Notes: a model not told the origin generated them from the letters alone. A DNA stretch of 62,406 nucleotides from Pseudoflavonifractor capillosus (GCF_016899775.1 NZ_JACJJE010000017.1:1-62406), one strand, 5' to 3'. Shown: positions 25,639-34,265, counted from the stretch's first letter. A program made the numbers and translations.

Positions 25639-27487
25639 GGCCCAGCACCTCCATGGCCCGGCGGAACAGGCTGTCCCGGTCCAGGCCCAAACTTTTTTTC
25701 AGCAGATCCACCGCCCCGTGGGTCACATAGCCCCGTCCGCAGCTGACCAGAGCGGTCCGGGCCTGGACGCCCGCCGCCTCCAGAGCGGCCAGCGTCCGCA
25801 CGCCCACACTCCCCTGTTCCACGCACTCCTCGGCCACCAGGAGATGGCCGGTCCTGCGGACAGACTTCAAAACAGCAGATGTGTCAAGGGGGGTAATGAC
25901 ATTCCACTTGACGACTTCGGCCTGGATTCCCGCCTGGGCCAGCCGGTCGGCCGCCCCCAGCAGTTCGTTGATCTCCGTGCCGTAGCCCGCCAGCGTAATG
26001 TCGGTTCCGGCACGGAGGACCACCACCGGCTCCGGCCCCGAGTCCTCCCGGAACTCCCCCTGGCCGCCCCGGGGGTAGCGCACCGCCACAGGCCCGGAGA
26101 CCTGGCACACCGCCTCCTCCAGCATCCGGTCCAGCTCCGCGAAGCTGGCCGGGGCGTAGACGGTGATGCCAGGGATACTGTCCAGATAGGCCACGTCGAA
26201 CACCCCGTGATGGGTCTCTCCGTCCTCCCCCACCAGACCGGCCCGGTCCACCGCCAGCACCACATGGAGGCGGTCGATGGCCATGTCGTGGAGGAGCATG
26301 TCGTAGCTGCGCTGCAAAAAGGTGGAGTACACCGCAAAGACGGGCACCGCCCCCTGCTTGGCCATGCCGGCGGCCATAGAGACGGCGCAGCCCTCGGCGA
26401 TCCCCACATCGAAGAACCGCCCGGGATAGGCCTGAGCGAAGCTGTCCAGTCCGGTCCCCCCCACCATGGCCGCAGTGAGGGCGCAGATGCGGGGATCATT
26501 CCGGGCCAGCCGCACCATGGTCCGGCCAAAGACGCTGGAGAAGTTCTCCCCAGATGCTTTTTTCGGCTTCCCTGTCTCGGGATGGAAGGGGGACACGCCA
26601 TGGAAGGCGTCCGGGTTTCGCTCCGCAGGCGCAAAGTCCTTTCCCTTTACAGTTCTTACATGGAGCAGAACCGGTTCCTTCAGACTGACGGCGTAGCGGA
26701 GAATTTTGGTCAAATAGGCCACGTCGTGACCGTCCACCGGCCCCAGGTAGGTGAAGCCCATGTTTTCAAACATGCTGCAGGGCAGAATACTCTGCTTCAG
26801 GGCCTTCTTTACGCTGTGGGTCACCCGGTAGAGCTTCCGCCCCAGCCAGAAGGAGCCCATCACCTTCCGGTAGCCCTGCTTGAAGCTCAGGTACTGGGGC
26901 TTGAGCCGCTGGCTGGCCAGATGCTGGGCCACCGCCCCCACGTTCTGGGCGATGGACATGCCGTTGTCATTGAGGATGACCAGCAGCTGCCCCCGGTACT
27001 GTCCCCCGTTGGACAGGCCCTCATAGGCCAGGCCGCCGGTGAGGGCCCCGTCCCCGATGAGGGCGGCCACGGTGTTGTCCTCCCCCATCACATCCCGGGC
27101 CTGGGCCATTCCCAGGGCCACCGCCACCGAGTTGGAGGCGTGTCCGGCAATAAAGGCGTCATGGATGCTCTCGCTGGGCTTCGGGAATCCGGCGATTCCT
27201 CCGAACTGCCGCAGAGTGGTCATCTGCTCCCGCCGCCCGGTGAGCATTTTGTGGAGGTAGCACTGGTGGCCCACATCGAATACCAGCCGGTCACGGCTGG
27301 TGTCCAGCACCCGGTGCAGGGCCACCGTCAGCTCCACCGCCCCCAGGTTGGAGGCCAGATGTCCCCCTGTCTGGGATACGTCCCGGATCAACTCCTCCCG
27401 AAGCGTCCGGCACAGCTCCGCCGCCTCCTGGTCACTGACCGCCCCCAAAATGGGACTGCGTTTTGTTTTCTCCAACTGTTCCTGCAA
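25628..27487 (-). CDS. dxs: 1-deoxy-D-xylulose-5-phosphate synthase
   Basis: 619 residues, full length. Dxs condenses pyruvate and glyceraldehyde 3-phosphate with thiamine diphosphate, the first step of the MEP isoprenoid pathway. HQCYLHKMLTGR (~73), the ThDP/Mg motif GDGALTGGLAYEGLSN (~142) and the C-terminal transketolase domain are present; the usual VGHQ/YPHK region has Leu in place of Pro (YLHK), a small change. Start is TTG with GAGG upstream. ispA, the farnesyl diphosphate synthase gene, lies two genes upstream. Confidence 0.95.
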   Translation of the reverse strand: MQEQLEKTKRSPILGAVSDQEAAELCRTLREELIRDVSQTGGHLASNLGAVELTVALHRVLDTSRDRLVFDVGHQCYLHKMLTGRREQMTTLRQFGGIAGFPKPSESIHDAFIAGHASNSVAVALGMAQARDVMGEDNTVAALIGDGALTGGLAYEGLSNGGQYRGQLLVILNDNGMSIAQNVGAVAQHLASQRLKPQYLSFKQGYRKVMGSFWLGRKLYRVTHSVKKALKQSILPCSMFENMGFTYLGPVDGHDVAYLTKILRYAVSLKEPVLLHVRTVKGKDFAPAERNPDAFHGVSPFHPETGKPKKASGENFSSVFGRTMVRLARNDPRICALTAAMVGGTGLDSFAQAYPGRFFDVGIAEGCAVSMAAGMAKQGAVPVFAVYSTFLQRSYDMLLHDMAIDRLHVVLAVDRAGLVGEDGETHHGVFDVAYLDSIPGITVYAPASFAELDRMLEEAVCQVSGPVAVRYPRGGQGEFREDSGPEPVVVLRAGTDITLAGYGTEINELLGAADRLAQAGIQAEVVKWNVITPLDTSAVLKSVRRTGHLLVAEECVEQGSVGVRTLAALEAAGVQARTALVSCGRGYVTHGAVDLLKKSLGLDRDSLFRRAMEVLGREQ

Positions 27488-27531
27488 GAAAATCCCTCAC
27501 ATCTCTAAAGGCTCCCGGTCCCCCAGCCGGT

Positions 27532-27987
27532 TCACCAGATCATCGGCCCAACCAGTCCAATGGCGGTGCCCAGCAGGGCCCCCATAATCACCTGAGGCAG
27601 GGTGTGCCCCAGGTGCTCATTGAGCTTCTTCCCCTGAAATTCCTCCGGGAGGTCAGCCCAGTGCTCCCGGACATAGTTGAGCACCTTGGCCTGCTCTCCC
27701 GCCGCCCTTCGCACATTGCAGGCGTCGTACATCACCACCAGGGCCACCGCCGCAGACAGGGAAAACAGAGGGTCCCGCCAGCCGCAGATCTGGCCGATAG
27801 AGGCGGTGGCCGCACAGATGAAGGCGGAGTGGGAGGAGGGCATGTTGCCGCTTCCCACCATACGCTTCAGGTCCAGACTGCGGTTGACCACCAGATTGAT
27901 CAGGGTCTTCAGCAGCTGAGCGATGAACCAGGCAAAAATAGCCAGATCCAAGGTCAGATTTCCTGTTAAAAAGCCGGCGTGATCCAT
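27532..27987 (-). CDS. divergent PAP2 family membrane protein
   Basis: 151 residues with four membrane segments. VGSGNMPSSHSAFICAATA and LGHTLPQVIMGALLG are the conserved parts of the DUF212 divergent PAP2 family. The phosphatase His and Ser are partly kept (SSHS, GHT). Between ispA and dxs it may act on prenyl diphosphates or lipid phosphates, which is inference from position. Confidence 0.85.
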   Translation of the reverse strand: MDHAGFLTGNLTLDLAIFAWFIAQLLKTLINLVVNRSLDLKRMVGSGNMPSSHSAFICAATASIGQICGWRDPLFSLSAAVALVVMYDACNVRRAAGEQAKVLNYVREHWADLPEEFQGKKLNEHLGHTLPQVIMGALLGTAIGLVGPMIW

Positions 27988-28012
27988 TGTGTCCTCCCTT
28001 CGGCGCGCTGTC

Positions 28013-28894
28013 TCATTTTCTTCGCTGGGCCAGGCTCTGTGCCAGCTGGATCAGAAACTCCGGCTGGTCAAACCCTTCCAAAGCCGCCTCCGCCTGATCG
28101 GTGAGCCTGTGCACCAAAGCATGGCTCTCCTCCAGGCCCAGAGCGGTGACAAAGGTGCTCTTTTCGTTGACCCGGTCCGAACCTGTGGGCTTTCCCAGCT
28201 CCTCCGCCGTCCCCGTCACATCCAGAATGTCGTCCTGGATCTGAAAGGCCCGGCCCAGGCACTGGGCATAGGTCCGCACCGCTGCCCGCTGTTCCGCCGT
28301 TCCGCCGGCGGCGATGCAGCCCAGCTCCGCCGCTGCGGAGATGAGCGCTCCGGTTTTCAGGCTCTGGAGGCGCTCCAGCTCCTTTCGGGTGAGGGCTCGG
28401 CCCTCTCCGGCCATGTCCAGGGCCTGCCCCCCTACCATGCCCTCGGGTCCCGCCTCCTTGGCCAGGCAGGCGACCGCCTCCACCACCCGCTCCGCCGGGA
28501 GCTTGGCCCCGGCCAGGGTCTGGAAGGCGGCGGTGAGCAGTCCATCCCCCGCCAGGATGGCGGTGGCCTCTCCGTAAACTTTATGGTTGGTGGGCCGCCC
28601 CCGGCGCAGGTCGTCATCGTCCATAGCGGGCAGGTCGTCATGAATCAGGGAGTAGGTGTGGACCATCTCCACTCCGCAGGCAAAGTCCAGGGCGGCCTCC
28701 GGGTCTCCGCCGCACAGGCGGCAGCACTCCAGGGTGAGCACCGGCCGAATGCGCTTCCCTCCCGCCAGGAGGGAGTACTCCATGGCCTCAGTCAAATCGG
28801 CATACCGGGCGCTGTCCTGAAACCGGGCGTGGAGGGCGGCCTCTACCCTGCTCTGATCCTGCTTCAGCTGTGTCTCAAACTGTTCCCAGTCCAT
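28013..28894 (-). CDS. ispA: polyprenyl synthetase (farnesyl diphosphate synthase type)
   Basis: 293 residues. It condenses isopentenyl and allylic diphosphates to C15 precursors of undecaprenyl phosphate. Both Asp-rich motifs are clear: HDDLPAMDDDDLRRG (~88) and FQIQDDILDVTG (~225). GGKRIRPVLTL and GGQALDM are further family marks. It is separated by 3 bp from xseB. Confidence 0.93.
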   Translation of the reverse strand: MDWEQFETQLKQDQSRVEAALHARFQDSARYADLTEAMEYSLLAGGKRIRPVLTLECCRLCGGDPEAALDFACGVEMVHTYSLIHDDLPAMDDDDLRRGRPTNHKVYGEATAILAGDGLLTAAFQTLAGAKLPAERVVEAVACLAKEAGPEGMVGGQALDMAGEGRALTRKELERLQSLKTGALISAAAELGCIAAGGTAEQRAAVRTYAQCLGRAFQIQDDILDVTGTAEELGKPTGSDRVNEKSTFVTALGLEESHALVHRLTDQAEAALEGFDQPEFLIQLAQSLAQRRK

Positions 28895-28897
28895 CGG

Positions 28898-29134
28898 TCA
28901 CTCCTCCCCCTGGAAGGGCTGTTCCTGGGGCTGGCCGTCGGGGCCGGCGGTGAGCAGCTTCACCTTCTGCTCCGCCTCGTCCAGCTGGGCCGAGCAGGTC
29001 CGCAGGATGGCAGCCCCCTCCTCAAAGAGGGCCATGGCCTGCTCCAGGGGGGCGTCGCCCCGCTCCAGCAGGCCAACGATCTCCTCCAGGCGGGCCATGG
29101 ACTGTTCAAAGGTCAGTTTCTTCTTGGTGGGCAT
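28898..29134 (-). CDS. xseB: exodeoxyribonuclease VII small subunit
   Basis: 78 residues from ATG at 29134, chosen because AAGGA precedes it at about 10 nt and the product then starts MPTKKKLTFEQSMARLEEIV, the family pattern. It is a short helical protein that binds XseA. It is separated from xseA by an unusual 424 bp non-coding block. Confidence 0.9.
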   Translation of the reverse strand: MPTKKKLTFEQSMARLEEIVGLLERGDAPLEQAMALFEEGAAILRTCSAQLDEAEQKVKLLTAGPDGQPQEQPFQGEE

Positions 29135-29558
29135 GGGGGCCACATCCTTTCTTGGGTTCTTCTCGTTTCTGAGGGGGATTTCGCCGCCTGCGGGCGGCGA
29201 CCTACTTTGCCCATGGCGGCAAAGTAGGCAAAACGCCACCGGTGACGGCTCCGATGAGCACTTCGTGCTCATAGTCGCCTTTCCCCGGACCCCATTACGG
29301 GGGACGCGTACCTGCTGGCTTTTACAGCATTTCCGGCGCGCAAAATCTGAGCGGCTGGTCTGAATTCCCGCCGGGCCACTGGGCCCTGGGTTTGTAAAAA
29401 TTAGAACTGGTGTGGTTTAAGAACTGCGCCTGACTCTGTCGAGCCAACGCTTCAGGTCTGTTTCCCGCCGTAGGGGCGGGTAAGGGGCGCGGCCTCGCTC
29501 ATGCTGCTGTTTCGTTCTTTCCGTAAAGGCGGCACACCTAGGCCGTCCTACGGTCTGT
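29135..29558. repeat. 424 bp non-coding block between xseA and xseB
   Basis: No frame here has a credible start and ribosome site. It contains a hairpin of CCTACTTTGCC / GGCAAAGTAGG (about 29200-29230), a GCCGCC...GGCGGC hairpin beside it, and several smaller GC inverted repeats. xseA and xseB are normally adjacent or overlapping, so this looks like an inserted, structured, non-coding element that leaves both genes whole. Confidence 0.55.
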
Positions 29559-30854
29559 TCACCCCTTGCTGGTCTCCCCTTCTGTTCCCTCTACCCGGCA
29601 GGTCAGACTTCCGTCGGAGAGGCGCAGGGAAAACCTCTCCCCACTCTGAACGCTCCGGACGGAGGAGATCACCCCTCCATCCTCCTTCTGGGCGATGGAG
29701 TACCCCCGCCCCAGCACTTTCAGAGGGCTCATGGCGTCCAGGGCGGCGGCCAGGCGGGCAAACCGCTCCTGCTTCCCGGAGAGACACTTCTCCAGCCCCC
29801 GGCGTAAATCCTTGTCCAGGGCGGCAGAGCGGACTCTCAGCTGGAACAAACGGCTGACCATGCTGCTCCCCAGGCGCTGGGACAGATGGTCCAGTACAAG
29901 GCTCTTATCTTGAAAATAAACCTGGGGCTCGGTCATCACCCGGCTCTGGGCCAGACGCTCCAGTCCTTGCCGCTCCCGCAGGAGCCGGTGGCGCACCGCC
30001 TGCTCCAGCCGCTGACCCGCCCCCAGCAGTGAGGCGTACACCTCGTTCTGGTCGGGCACCGCCAGTTCGGCGGCATTGGAGGGAGTGGCCGCCCGCAAAT
30101 CGGCGGCAAAGTCGGCGATGGTCACATCGGGCTCGTGGCCCACGGCGGAGATCACGGGGATGTCAGAGTCATAAATGGCCCGGGCCACGATCTCCTCGTT
30201 GAAGGCCCACAGGTCCTCCATAGAGCCGCCCCCGCGGCCAGTGATAATCAGGTCGGCCGCCTGGTGGAGGTTGGCCCAGCCGATGGCGGCGGCGATCTCC
30301 TCCGCCGCCCCCTCCCCCTGGACCCGCACCGGGAGGACATAGACCTGGGCCATGGGCCACCGGGCCCCTAAAATTCGGAGCATGTCCCGCACCGCCGCTC
30401 CGGCGGGGGAGGTCACCAGGGCGATCCGTCCCGGTATTCTGGGAATGGGCTTCTTGTGGGCCGGGTCGAAAATCCCCTCCTGGAGCAGGCGGGCCTTCAG
30501 CTGTTCAAAGGCCACCGCCAGGTCCCCCGCCCCCTCCGGAGTCAGGCGGACGCAGTAGAGCTGGTACTGCCCATCCCGGGGAAAGACGGTCACCCGCCCG
30601 GCGGCGATGACCTGCATGCCGTTCTGGGGCTGAAAACGCAGGGAGGCCGCGTCGCTGCGGAACATGACGCACCGCAGGGCCCCCTCCCCGTCCTTCAGGG
30701 TAAAGTAGTGGTGGCCCGAGGGGTAGCGCTTGTAGTTGGACAGCTCCCCCCGCACCAAAAGGCCGGACAGCAGCCTGTCCCGGTCCATAAAACTCTTGAT
30801 ATACTGCCCCACCTGACTGGGGGTGAGGATGGTCTGCCCGCCTCTTGCGTTCAC
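29559..30854 (-). CDS. xseA: exodeoxyribonuclease VII large subunit
   Basis: 431 residues from GTG at 30854, overlapping the previous stop (GTGA). With XseB it degrades single-stranded DNA. An N-terminal OB fold (LTPSQVGQYIKSF...GELSNYKRYPSGHHYFTLKD split) is followed by the catalytic domain: VTSPAGAAVRDMLRIL, IITGRGGGSMEDLWAFNEE and VISAVGHEPDVTIADFAAD, then a long coiled-coil. All family motifs are intact. Confidence 0.93.
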   Translation of the reverse strand: MNARGGQTILTPSQVGQYIKSFMDRDRLLSGLLVRGELSNYKRYPSGHHYFTLKDGEGALRCVMFRSDAASLRFQPQNGMQVIAAGRVTVFPRDGQYQLYCVRLTPEGAGDLAVAFEQLKARLLQEGIFDPAHKKPIPRIPGRIALVTSPAGAAVRDMLRILGARWPMAQVYVLPVRVQGEGAAEEIAAAIGWANLHQAADLIITGRGGGSMEDLWAFNEEIVARAIYDSDIPVISAVGHEPDVTIADFAADLRAATPSNAAELAVPDQNEVYASLLGAGQRLEQAVRHRLLRERQGLERLAQSRVMTEPQVYFQDKSLVLDHLSQRLGSSMVSRLFQLRVRSAALDKDLRRGLEKCLSGKQERFARLAAALDAMSPLKVLGRGYSIAQKEDGGVISSVRSVQSGERFSLRLSDGSLTCRVEGTEGETSKG

Positions 30855-31795
30855 AGCCTCTTCCCCCTCTCCAGGGCCCGCCAGGTGAGGACGGCCGTCC
30901 CCATGGCGTTGTCGGTGGAGAACTGGGGCTGGGCAAACAGGGCTCCGCAGTTCTGCCGCAATAGCTCCTTCAGCCGTCCGTTGGAGGCCACCCCCCCGGA
31001 GCACAGCACCGGCAGGCCGGGGTACGCCTCCATGGCGGCCTTGGTACAGGCCTGGACCACCCGGCAGACGGTCTCCTGGGCAAACCAGGCGATCTCCGCC
31101 GGTTCTTCCCCTCTCTGGACCATCTGCCTCACCTTGTTCTCCATGCCGGACAGGGAAAAGGTGAGACCGTTTACCTTCACCTTATAATATTCCCGCTTTT
31201 GCGCCTGGCGGCTGAGCTTCTCCACTCCTTTCCCTGCGGGGAAGGGCAGGCCCAGCAGCACACCAGTGCGGTCGATGAGCTGCCCGGCGGAGATATCGCT
31301 GGTCCCCCCCAGGATCTCCGCCCGGACGGCCACCCCGTCCTCCTCCGGCTCCACCCGGAGCAGCTCGGTGGTGCCCCCGGACAGGTGCCAGGCCAGGAAG
31401 GGCCGGTCCAGCAGGTCCAGCCGGCCGGCGGACCAGGCCGCCGCCGCCAAATGCCCCTGCTGATGGGAGAAGGCGTAAAAGGGCACCCCCAGCACCTGGG
31501 AGAGCACCTGGCCCTGGGAGGCTCCCGCCAGGAAGCAGGGCATATAGGAGCCCTCCACCGCCCGGGGGCGGGTGCTGGCCCCCACGGCCTGGACGGTCCC
31601 CAGGCCCCCCTCTCCCAGCAGCGCTTCCACCACCTCCGGCAGGTGCTTCACATGCTGAAAGAGGGCGTCGCTCTGGCGCAGGCCCAGCTCCCCCGGGCGC
31701 ACCTCCAGCAGCCGTCCCTGGTTTCGCCCCCCCTCCCCGTCAAACACGGCGGCGGAGGTGGTGTAGTTGCTGGTGTCCAGCCCCAATACCGGCAT
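30851..31795 (-). CDS. TsaD/Kae1-family paralog (M22-like)
   Basis: 314 residues, ASKHA fold. LGLDTSNYTTSAAVFDGEGG is the N-terminal phosphate loop; HQQGH (~110) resembles the metal-binding HxxxH of TsaD; WHLSGGTTELL and CSGGVASNGRL are the other nucleotide loops. TsaD makes t6A37 in tRNA. This protein differs enough from standard TsaD (for example SHQQGH for the usual HMEGH region) and lies in the nusB operon, so it is likely the Clostridial paralog with an unproven role rather than the only TsaD. Confidence 0.75.
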   Translation of the reverse strand: MPVLGLDTSNYTTSAAVFDGEGGRNQGRLLEVRPGELGLRQSDALFQHVKHLPEVVEALLGEGGLGTVQAVGASTRPRAVEGSYMPCFLAGASQGQVLSQVLGVPFYAFSHQQGHLAAAAWSAGRLDLLDRPFLAWHLSGGTTELLRVEPEEDGVAVRAEILGGTSDISAGQLIDRTGVLLGLPFPAGKGVEKLSRQAQKREYYKVKVNGLTFSLSGMENKVRQMVQRGEEPAEIAWFAQETVCRVVQACTKAAMEAYPGLPVLCSGGVASNGRLKELLRQNCGALFAQPQFSTDNAMGTAVLTWRALERGKRL

Positions 31796-31798
31796 GGG

Positions 31799-32311
31799 TC
31801 AGGCCTCCCCGCCGGGGGCTTCCTCCCCGCCGTTCTCCGGCTCCGCCTGCTCCCTAGCGGACTCGTCCGGCAGCTCGTTGCGAACAAAGGTGCCCAAAAT
31901 CCCGTTGACGAAAGAGGCCACCTCCTGGGGCTCGTACTGCTTGGTCAGCTCCACGGCGGCGTCAATGGCCGAGGCGTTGGGCACATCGGGCATATACAGC
32001 ACCTCATACATGGCGGTGCGCAGGATGGCTCGGGCCATGCGTGGAATCCGGCTCAGGGACCAGCCCACCGCATAGCGGCTGATGTAGGCGTCCAACTCCT
32101 CTCCGTGGGCGTAGACCCCCTCCACCAGGGCCCGGATGTATTCCCGCTGCTTTTCATTGGGGTACTGGGCGTACAGGGGGGATTCCTGCCCCAGGGTCTC
32201 AAAGCGCTCCCGGCTGAGCTCACTTTTCAGCACCTCTTCCGCGCTTCTGGCCCCAAACTCCAGCCCAAATACCAGATGTACCGCGATCTCGCGGGCATTG
32301 TTTCTTGTCAT
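31799..32311 (-). CDS. nusB: transcription antitermination factor NusB
   Basis: 170 residues from ATG at 32311 with GGAGG seven nt upstream. The N-terminus (MTRNNAREIAVHLVFGLEF) and IPRMARAILRTAMYEVLYM plus the NASAIDAAVELTKQY stretch are NusB hallmarks. The C-terminal ~20 residues form an acidic tail (PENGGEEAPGGEA) longer than usual. First gene of the 11-gene operon ending with recN. Confidence 0.93.
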   Translation of the reverse strand: MTRNNAREIAVHLVFGLEFGARSAEEVLKSELSRERFETLGQESPLYAQYPNEKQREYIRALVEGVYAHGEELDAYISRYAVGWSLSRIPRMARAILRTAMYEVLYMPDVPNASAIDAAVELTKQYEPQEVASFVNGILGTFVRNELPDESAREQAEPENGGEEAPGGEA

Positions 32312-32357
32312 GTTTTTTCCTCCGTCCACCGGATCCTGTGGTAGTCTTGTCTCTGTC

Positions 32358-32386
32358 ATTATACAGCCTGCGCGGTAAATCCGCAA
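32358..32386 (-). promoter_or_regulatory. promoter of the nusB-recN operon
   Basis: TTGCGG (32386-32381) and TATAAT (32363-32358) are 17 nt apart, about 50 nt upstream of nusB. Confidence 0.8.
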
Positions 32387-32488
32387 GCCTCGGCCGGCTT
32401 CCGCTCCGGCCTCTCGCCCAGCGCCCGCGGGAAATTCCCCCCGGCACCGCAGATTCAGCAGAGATTATTATATACATGAATATACAAA

Positions 32489-32532
32489 AAAGAAACCCCT
32501 AAAATCCACAGTCCGTGAATTTTAGGAGTTTC
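32489..32532 (-). terminator. terminator of the SleB-type hydrolase gene
   Basis: AGAAACCCCTAAAAT pairs with ATTTTAGGAGTTTCT; on the minus strand it is followed by CTTTTTTG. Confidence 0.75.
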
Positions 32533-32568
32533 TCTCTTCGTACCTTATGCCGTCGGAACGGCTCTCGG

Positions 32569-33519
32569 TCAGGCGTAGAACCGGTGTCCGCCAATGACGG
32601 CCACACAGGTCCGATTTCGGGAGGCCCAGCTGTTGGTTGCGGAATCAAAGTAGAGGGCATTTTTTACTTCCTCCACCACGCCGCCGTCCAAAACCAGCTT
32701 GGCCGCGATCACACTCTCAGCGTTGGGGGTGCTGCGGGCGATGTGGCCGCTCCAGTAGGTGGTAAACTGGTTCTTCTGTGCCAGGACCCCCTCAATAGTG
32801 CCGGGGAAAGAGGGATGCTTCACACGGTTCATGACCACGTTGCCCACCGCCATTTTTCCCTCCAGGGGCTGGTTCCCGCTCTCGGTATAGATGACCCGGG
32901 AGAGCCAGAACAGGTCGTCGGCGTTGTAATACTGATCCCCGGACTTGGCCGCGCCGCTCCCGCGGGTCACCGCGGTCACGCCGGTGGTGCCGTTCCAGGT
33001 CAAAGACCCGTCAAAGGCTTTCACCAGGGCGGAGAGGGGAACCATGATCTTGCCGTTCTCGATCTGGATCCCCTCCGGGGTGTAGAAGTACCGGCCGTTG
33101 ACAGTGAGATACAGGTCCCCCGCCTTTGCAGTCAGGACCAGCTTGTCATTGTGCACCGTCGCCGTGCGGGTACCGGCGTCCCACTTGCTCTGGACCGTAG
33201 AGTCCAGACACTTGGACATGGGAACCAACGCCACATAAGTCGTATCGCCGCGATAAGTCTTTGCCACATCGGCAGTGACCGGCTGACCGTCCACCGTCAG
33301 GGTGGGGTCCACTTCCTCCACCTGGGACAACACACTCTCCCCAGATACGGCGGCCACAGGCTCGGCCTGTTCCTCCGTCTCCACCTGGGTGGCTGCTGTC
33401 TGTACGGCCTCGGAACCGCTCTCGTCTACCAGAGCAACGGAGTCCTCCTCCACACCAGCTCCCATGAGCAGGAGCACAGCAAAGGAGCTGATCAGCAGCG
33501 AACACAGCTTTCGTGTCAT
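32569..33519 (-). CDS. secreted cell wall hydrolase, SleB type, with stalk domain
   Basis: 316 residues. ATG at 33519 was chosen because AGGAG lies 8 nt upstream; a GTG three codons earlier has no room for an SD. Signal peptide (LLISSFAVLLLMGAG), an acidic linker, a copper-amine-oxidase-like stalk (~75-190, VPLSALVKAF), then a Hydrolase_2/SleB domain (DLFWLSRVIYTESGNQ, EGKMAVGNVVMNRVKHPSFP). The early Glu in YTESG is the likely catalytic residue. The family cuts peptidoglycan, in spores as a lytic transglycosylase; here it may act in vegetative or spore wall. Possible WalR-type boxes lie in its promoter. Confidence 0.88.
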   Translation of the reverse strand: MTRKLCSLLISSFAVLLLMGAGVEEDSVALVDESGSEAVQTAATQVETEEQAEPVAAVSGESVLSQVEEVDPTLTVDGQPVTADVAKTYRGDTTYVALVPMSKCLDSTVQSKWDAGTRTATVHNDKLVLTAKAGDLYLTVNGRYFYTPEGIQIENGKIMVPLSALVKAFDGSLTWNGTTGVTAVTRGSGAAKSGDQYYNADDLFWLSRVIYTESGNQPLEGKMAVGNVVMNRVKHPSFPGTIEGVLAQKNQFTTYWSGHIARSTPNAESVIAAKLVLDGGVVEEVKNALYFDSATNSWASRNRTCVAVIGGHRFYA

Positions 33520-33579
33520 TGTCTTCACTCCTATGGTTACAAAATTATGTCAACAAAAGTGACAGCAAAAGCAACTGTT

Positions 33580-33605
33580 TGTTACTTTTGTTACCACATT
33601 GTAAC
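33580..33605 (+). promoter_or_regulatory. candidate WalR-type box array
   Basis: Three hexamers follow one another: TGTTAC, 3 nt, TGTTAC, 5 nt, TGTAAC. The last two fit the WalR consensus of two TGTWAH hexamers spaced by 5 nt. They overlap the hydrolase promoter on the opposite strand, a position that would suit repression. Confidence 0.45.
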
Positions 33606-33626
33606 TAATTCGCCCGGGCAATACAA
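33598..33626 (-). promoter_or_regulatory. promoter of the SleB-type hydrolase gene
   Basis: TTGTAT (33626-33621) and TACAAT (33603-33598) are 17 nt apart, 79 nt before the ATG. The -10 box overlaps a TGTTAC/TGTAAC repeat pair on the other strand. The rest of the 353 bp gap 33520-33872 is AT-rich with no credible gene. Confidence 0.65.
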
Positions 33627-33826
33627 GGGCAATTTTCACTATACTTTCTGTGAATTTCTTGTGTATTTTTTCTGACATGTATGAAAATATCCTGTTTATC
33701 TCCAAAACTATAACTTTTTCGTGAAGTTTTTGCCATTAAAACTGTACAAAGCATTTTTGCCCCAGAGGCCTCTCCTCCCGTCCTCCCGCTGCGGGAAAAA
33801 CCGCGCCCTGTGACGAAAAGTTTTTC

Positions 33827-33855
33827 TTGCATTACCTTGGCATTTATGCTATATT
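33827..33855 (+). promoter_or_regulatory. promoter of tRNA-Gly(CCC)
   Basis: TTGCAT (33827-33832) and TATATT (33850-33855), spacing 17, end 17 nt before the tRNA. Confidence 0.82.
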
Positions 33856-33872
33856 AGATAGGCAATCGACGT

Positions 33873-33946
33873 GCAGGTGTAGTTCAATGGCAGAATGTCA
33901 GCTTCCCAAGCTGAACACGAGGGTTCGATTCCCTTCACCTGCTCCA
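33873..33946 (+). tRNA. tRNA-Gly (CCC)
   Basis: 74 nt with encoded CCA. Anticodon stem TCAGC/GCTGA encloses TTCCCAA, so the anticodon is CCC. It is a single-gene unit with its own promoter and terminator. Confidence 0.92.
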
Positions 33947-33984
33947 AAAAGAAAGACATGATCTTTGATCATGTCTTTCTTTTT
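33946..33984 (+). terminator. terminator of tRNA-Gly(CCC)
   Basis: An 18 bp perfect stem with loop TTT begins at the last base of the tRNA and ends in TTTTT. Confidence 0.9.
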
Positions 33985-34128
33985 GGGTTCCAGCCGCCAA
34001 AGGCGGCTTCCACCCTTTGATTTAAAATGCTCGGCGGAAATGAATTCCGCCTGCGCCGAGGTTTTGCCTGCGGCAAAACGCTCGTACGGCGCAAAAGCGC
34101 CGCCGGCCAGAAGGCCGGTTGGGTGATC
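33985..34128 (+). repeat. tRNA-linked multi-hairpin repeat, copy 1
   Basis: About 144 bp that recur at 38005-38148 with roughly 90% identity, again directly behind a tRNA-Gly terminator. It is a string of five short hairpins: AGCCGCC/GGCGGCT, GCGGAA/TTCCGC, GTTTTGCC/GGCAAAAC, GGCGC/GCGCC and CCGGCC/GGCCGG. No ORF is supported. The rest of the gap to carD holds only the next terminator. Confidence 0.8.
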
Positions 34129-34178
34129 TTCAAGATAGCCGATTGAAAATTTGAAATATCTATATTGTGGCACCTTGT

Positions 34179-34218
34179 CACAAAAAAGGACACGACGTAA
34201 GTCGTGTCCTTTTTTGTG
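34179..34218. terminator. bidirectional terminator downstream of carD
   Basis: An 18 bp perfect stem (CACAAAAAAGGACACGAC, loop GTAA) with T runs on both strands, 48 nt past the carD stop on the minus strand. Confidence 0.85.
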
Positions 34219-34265
34219 GGTTCCGCCGCCCAGATGTTCTTTCATTTTTCTCCGTTTGGTTCTGG

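Noticed and set aside
25559-27508. A 649-codon plus-strand frame
   Set aside because: It is the shadow of dxs and tlyA, both of which show intact motifs on the minus strand.
33605-33832. A 75-codon minus-strand ORF upstream of the SleB-type gene
   Set aside because: No ribosome site; its 3' part is the promoter of the hydrolase and its composition is that of AT-rich spacer.
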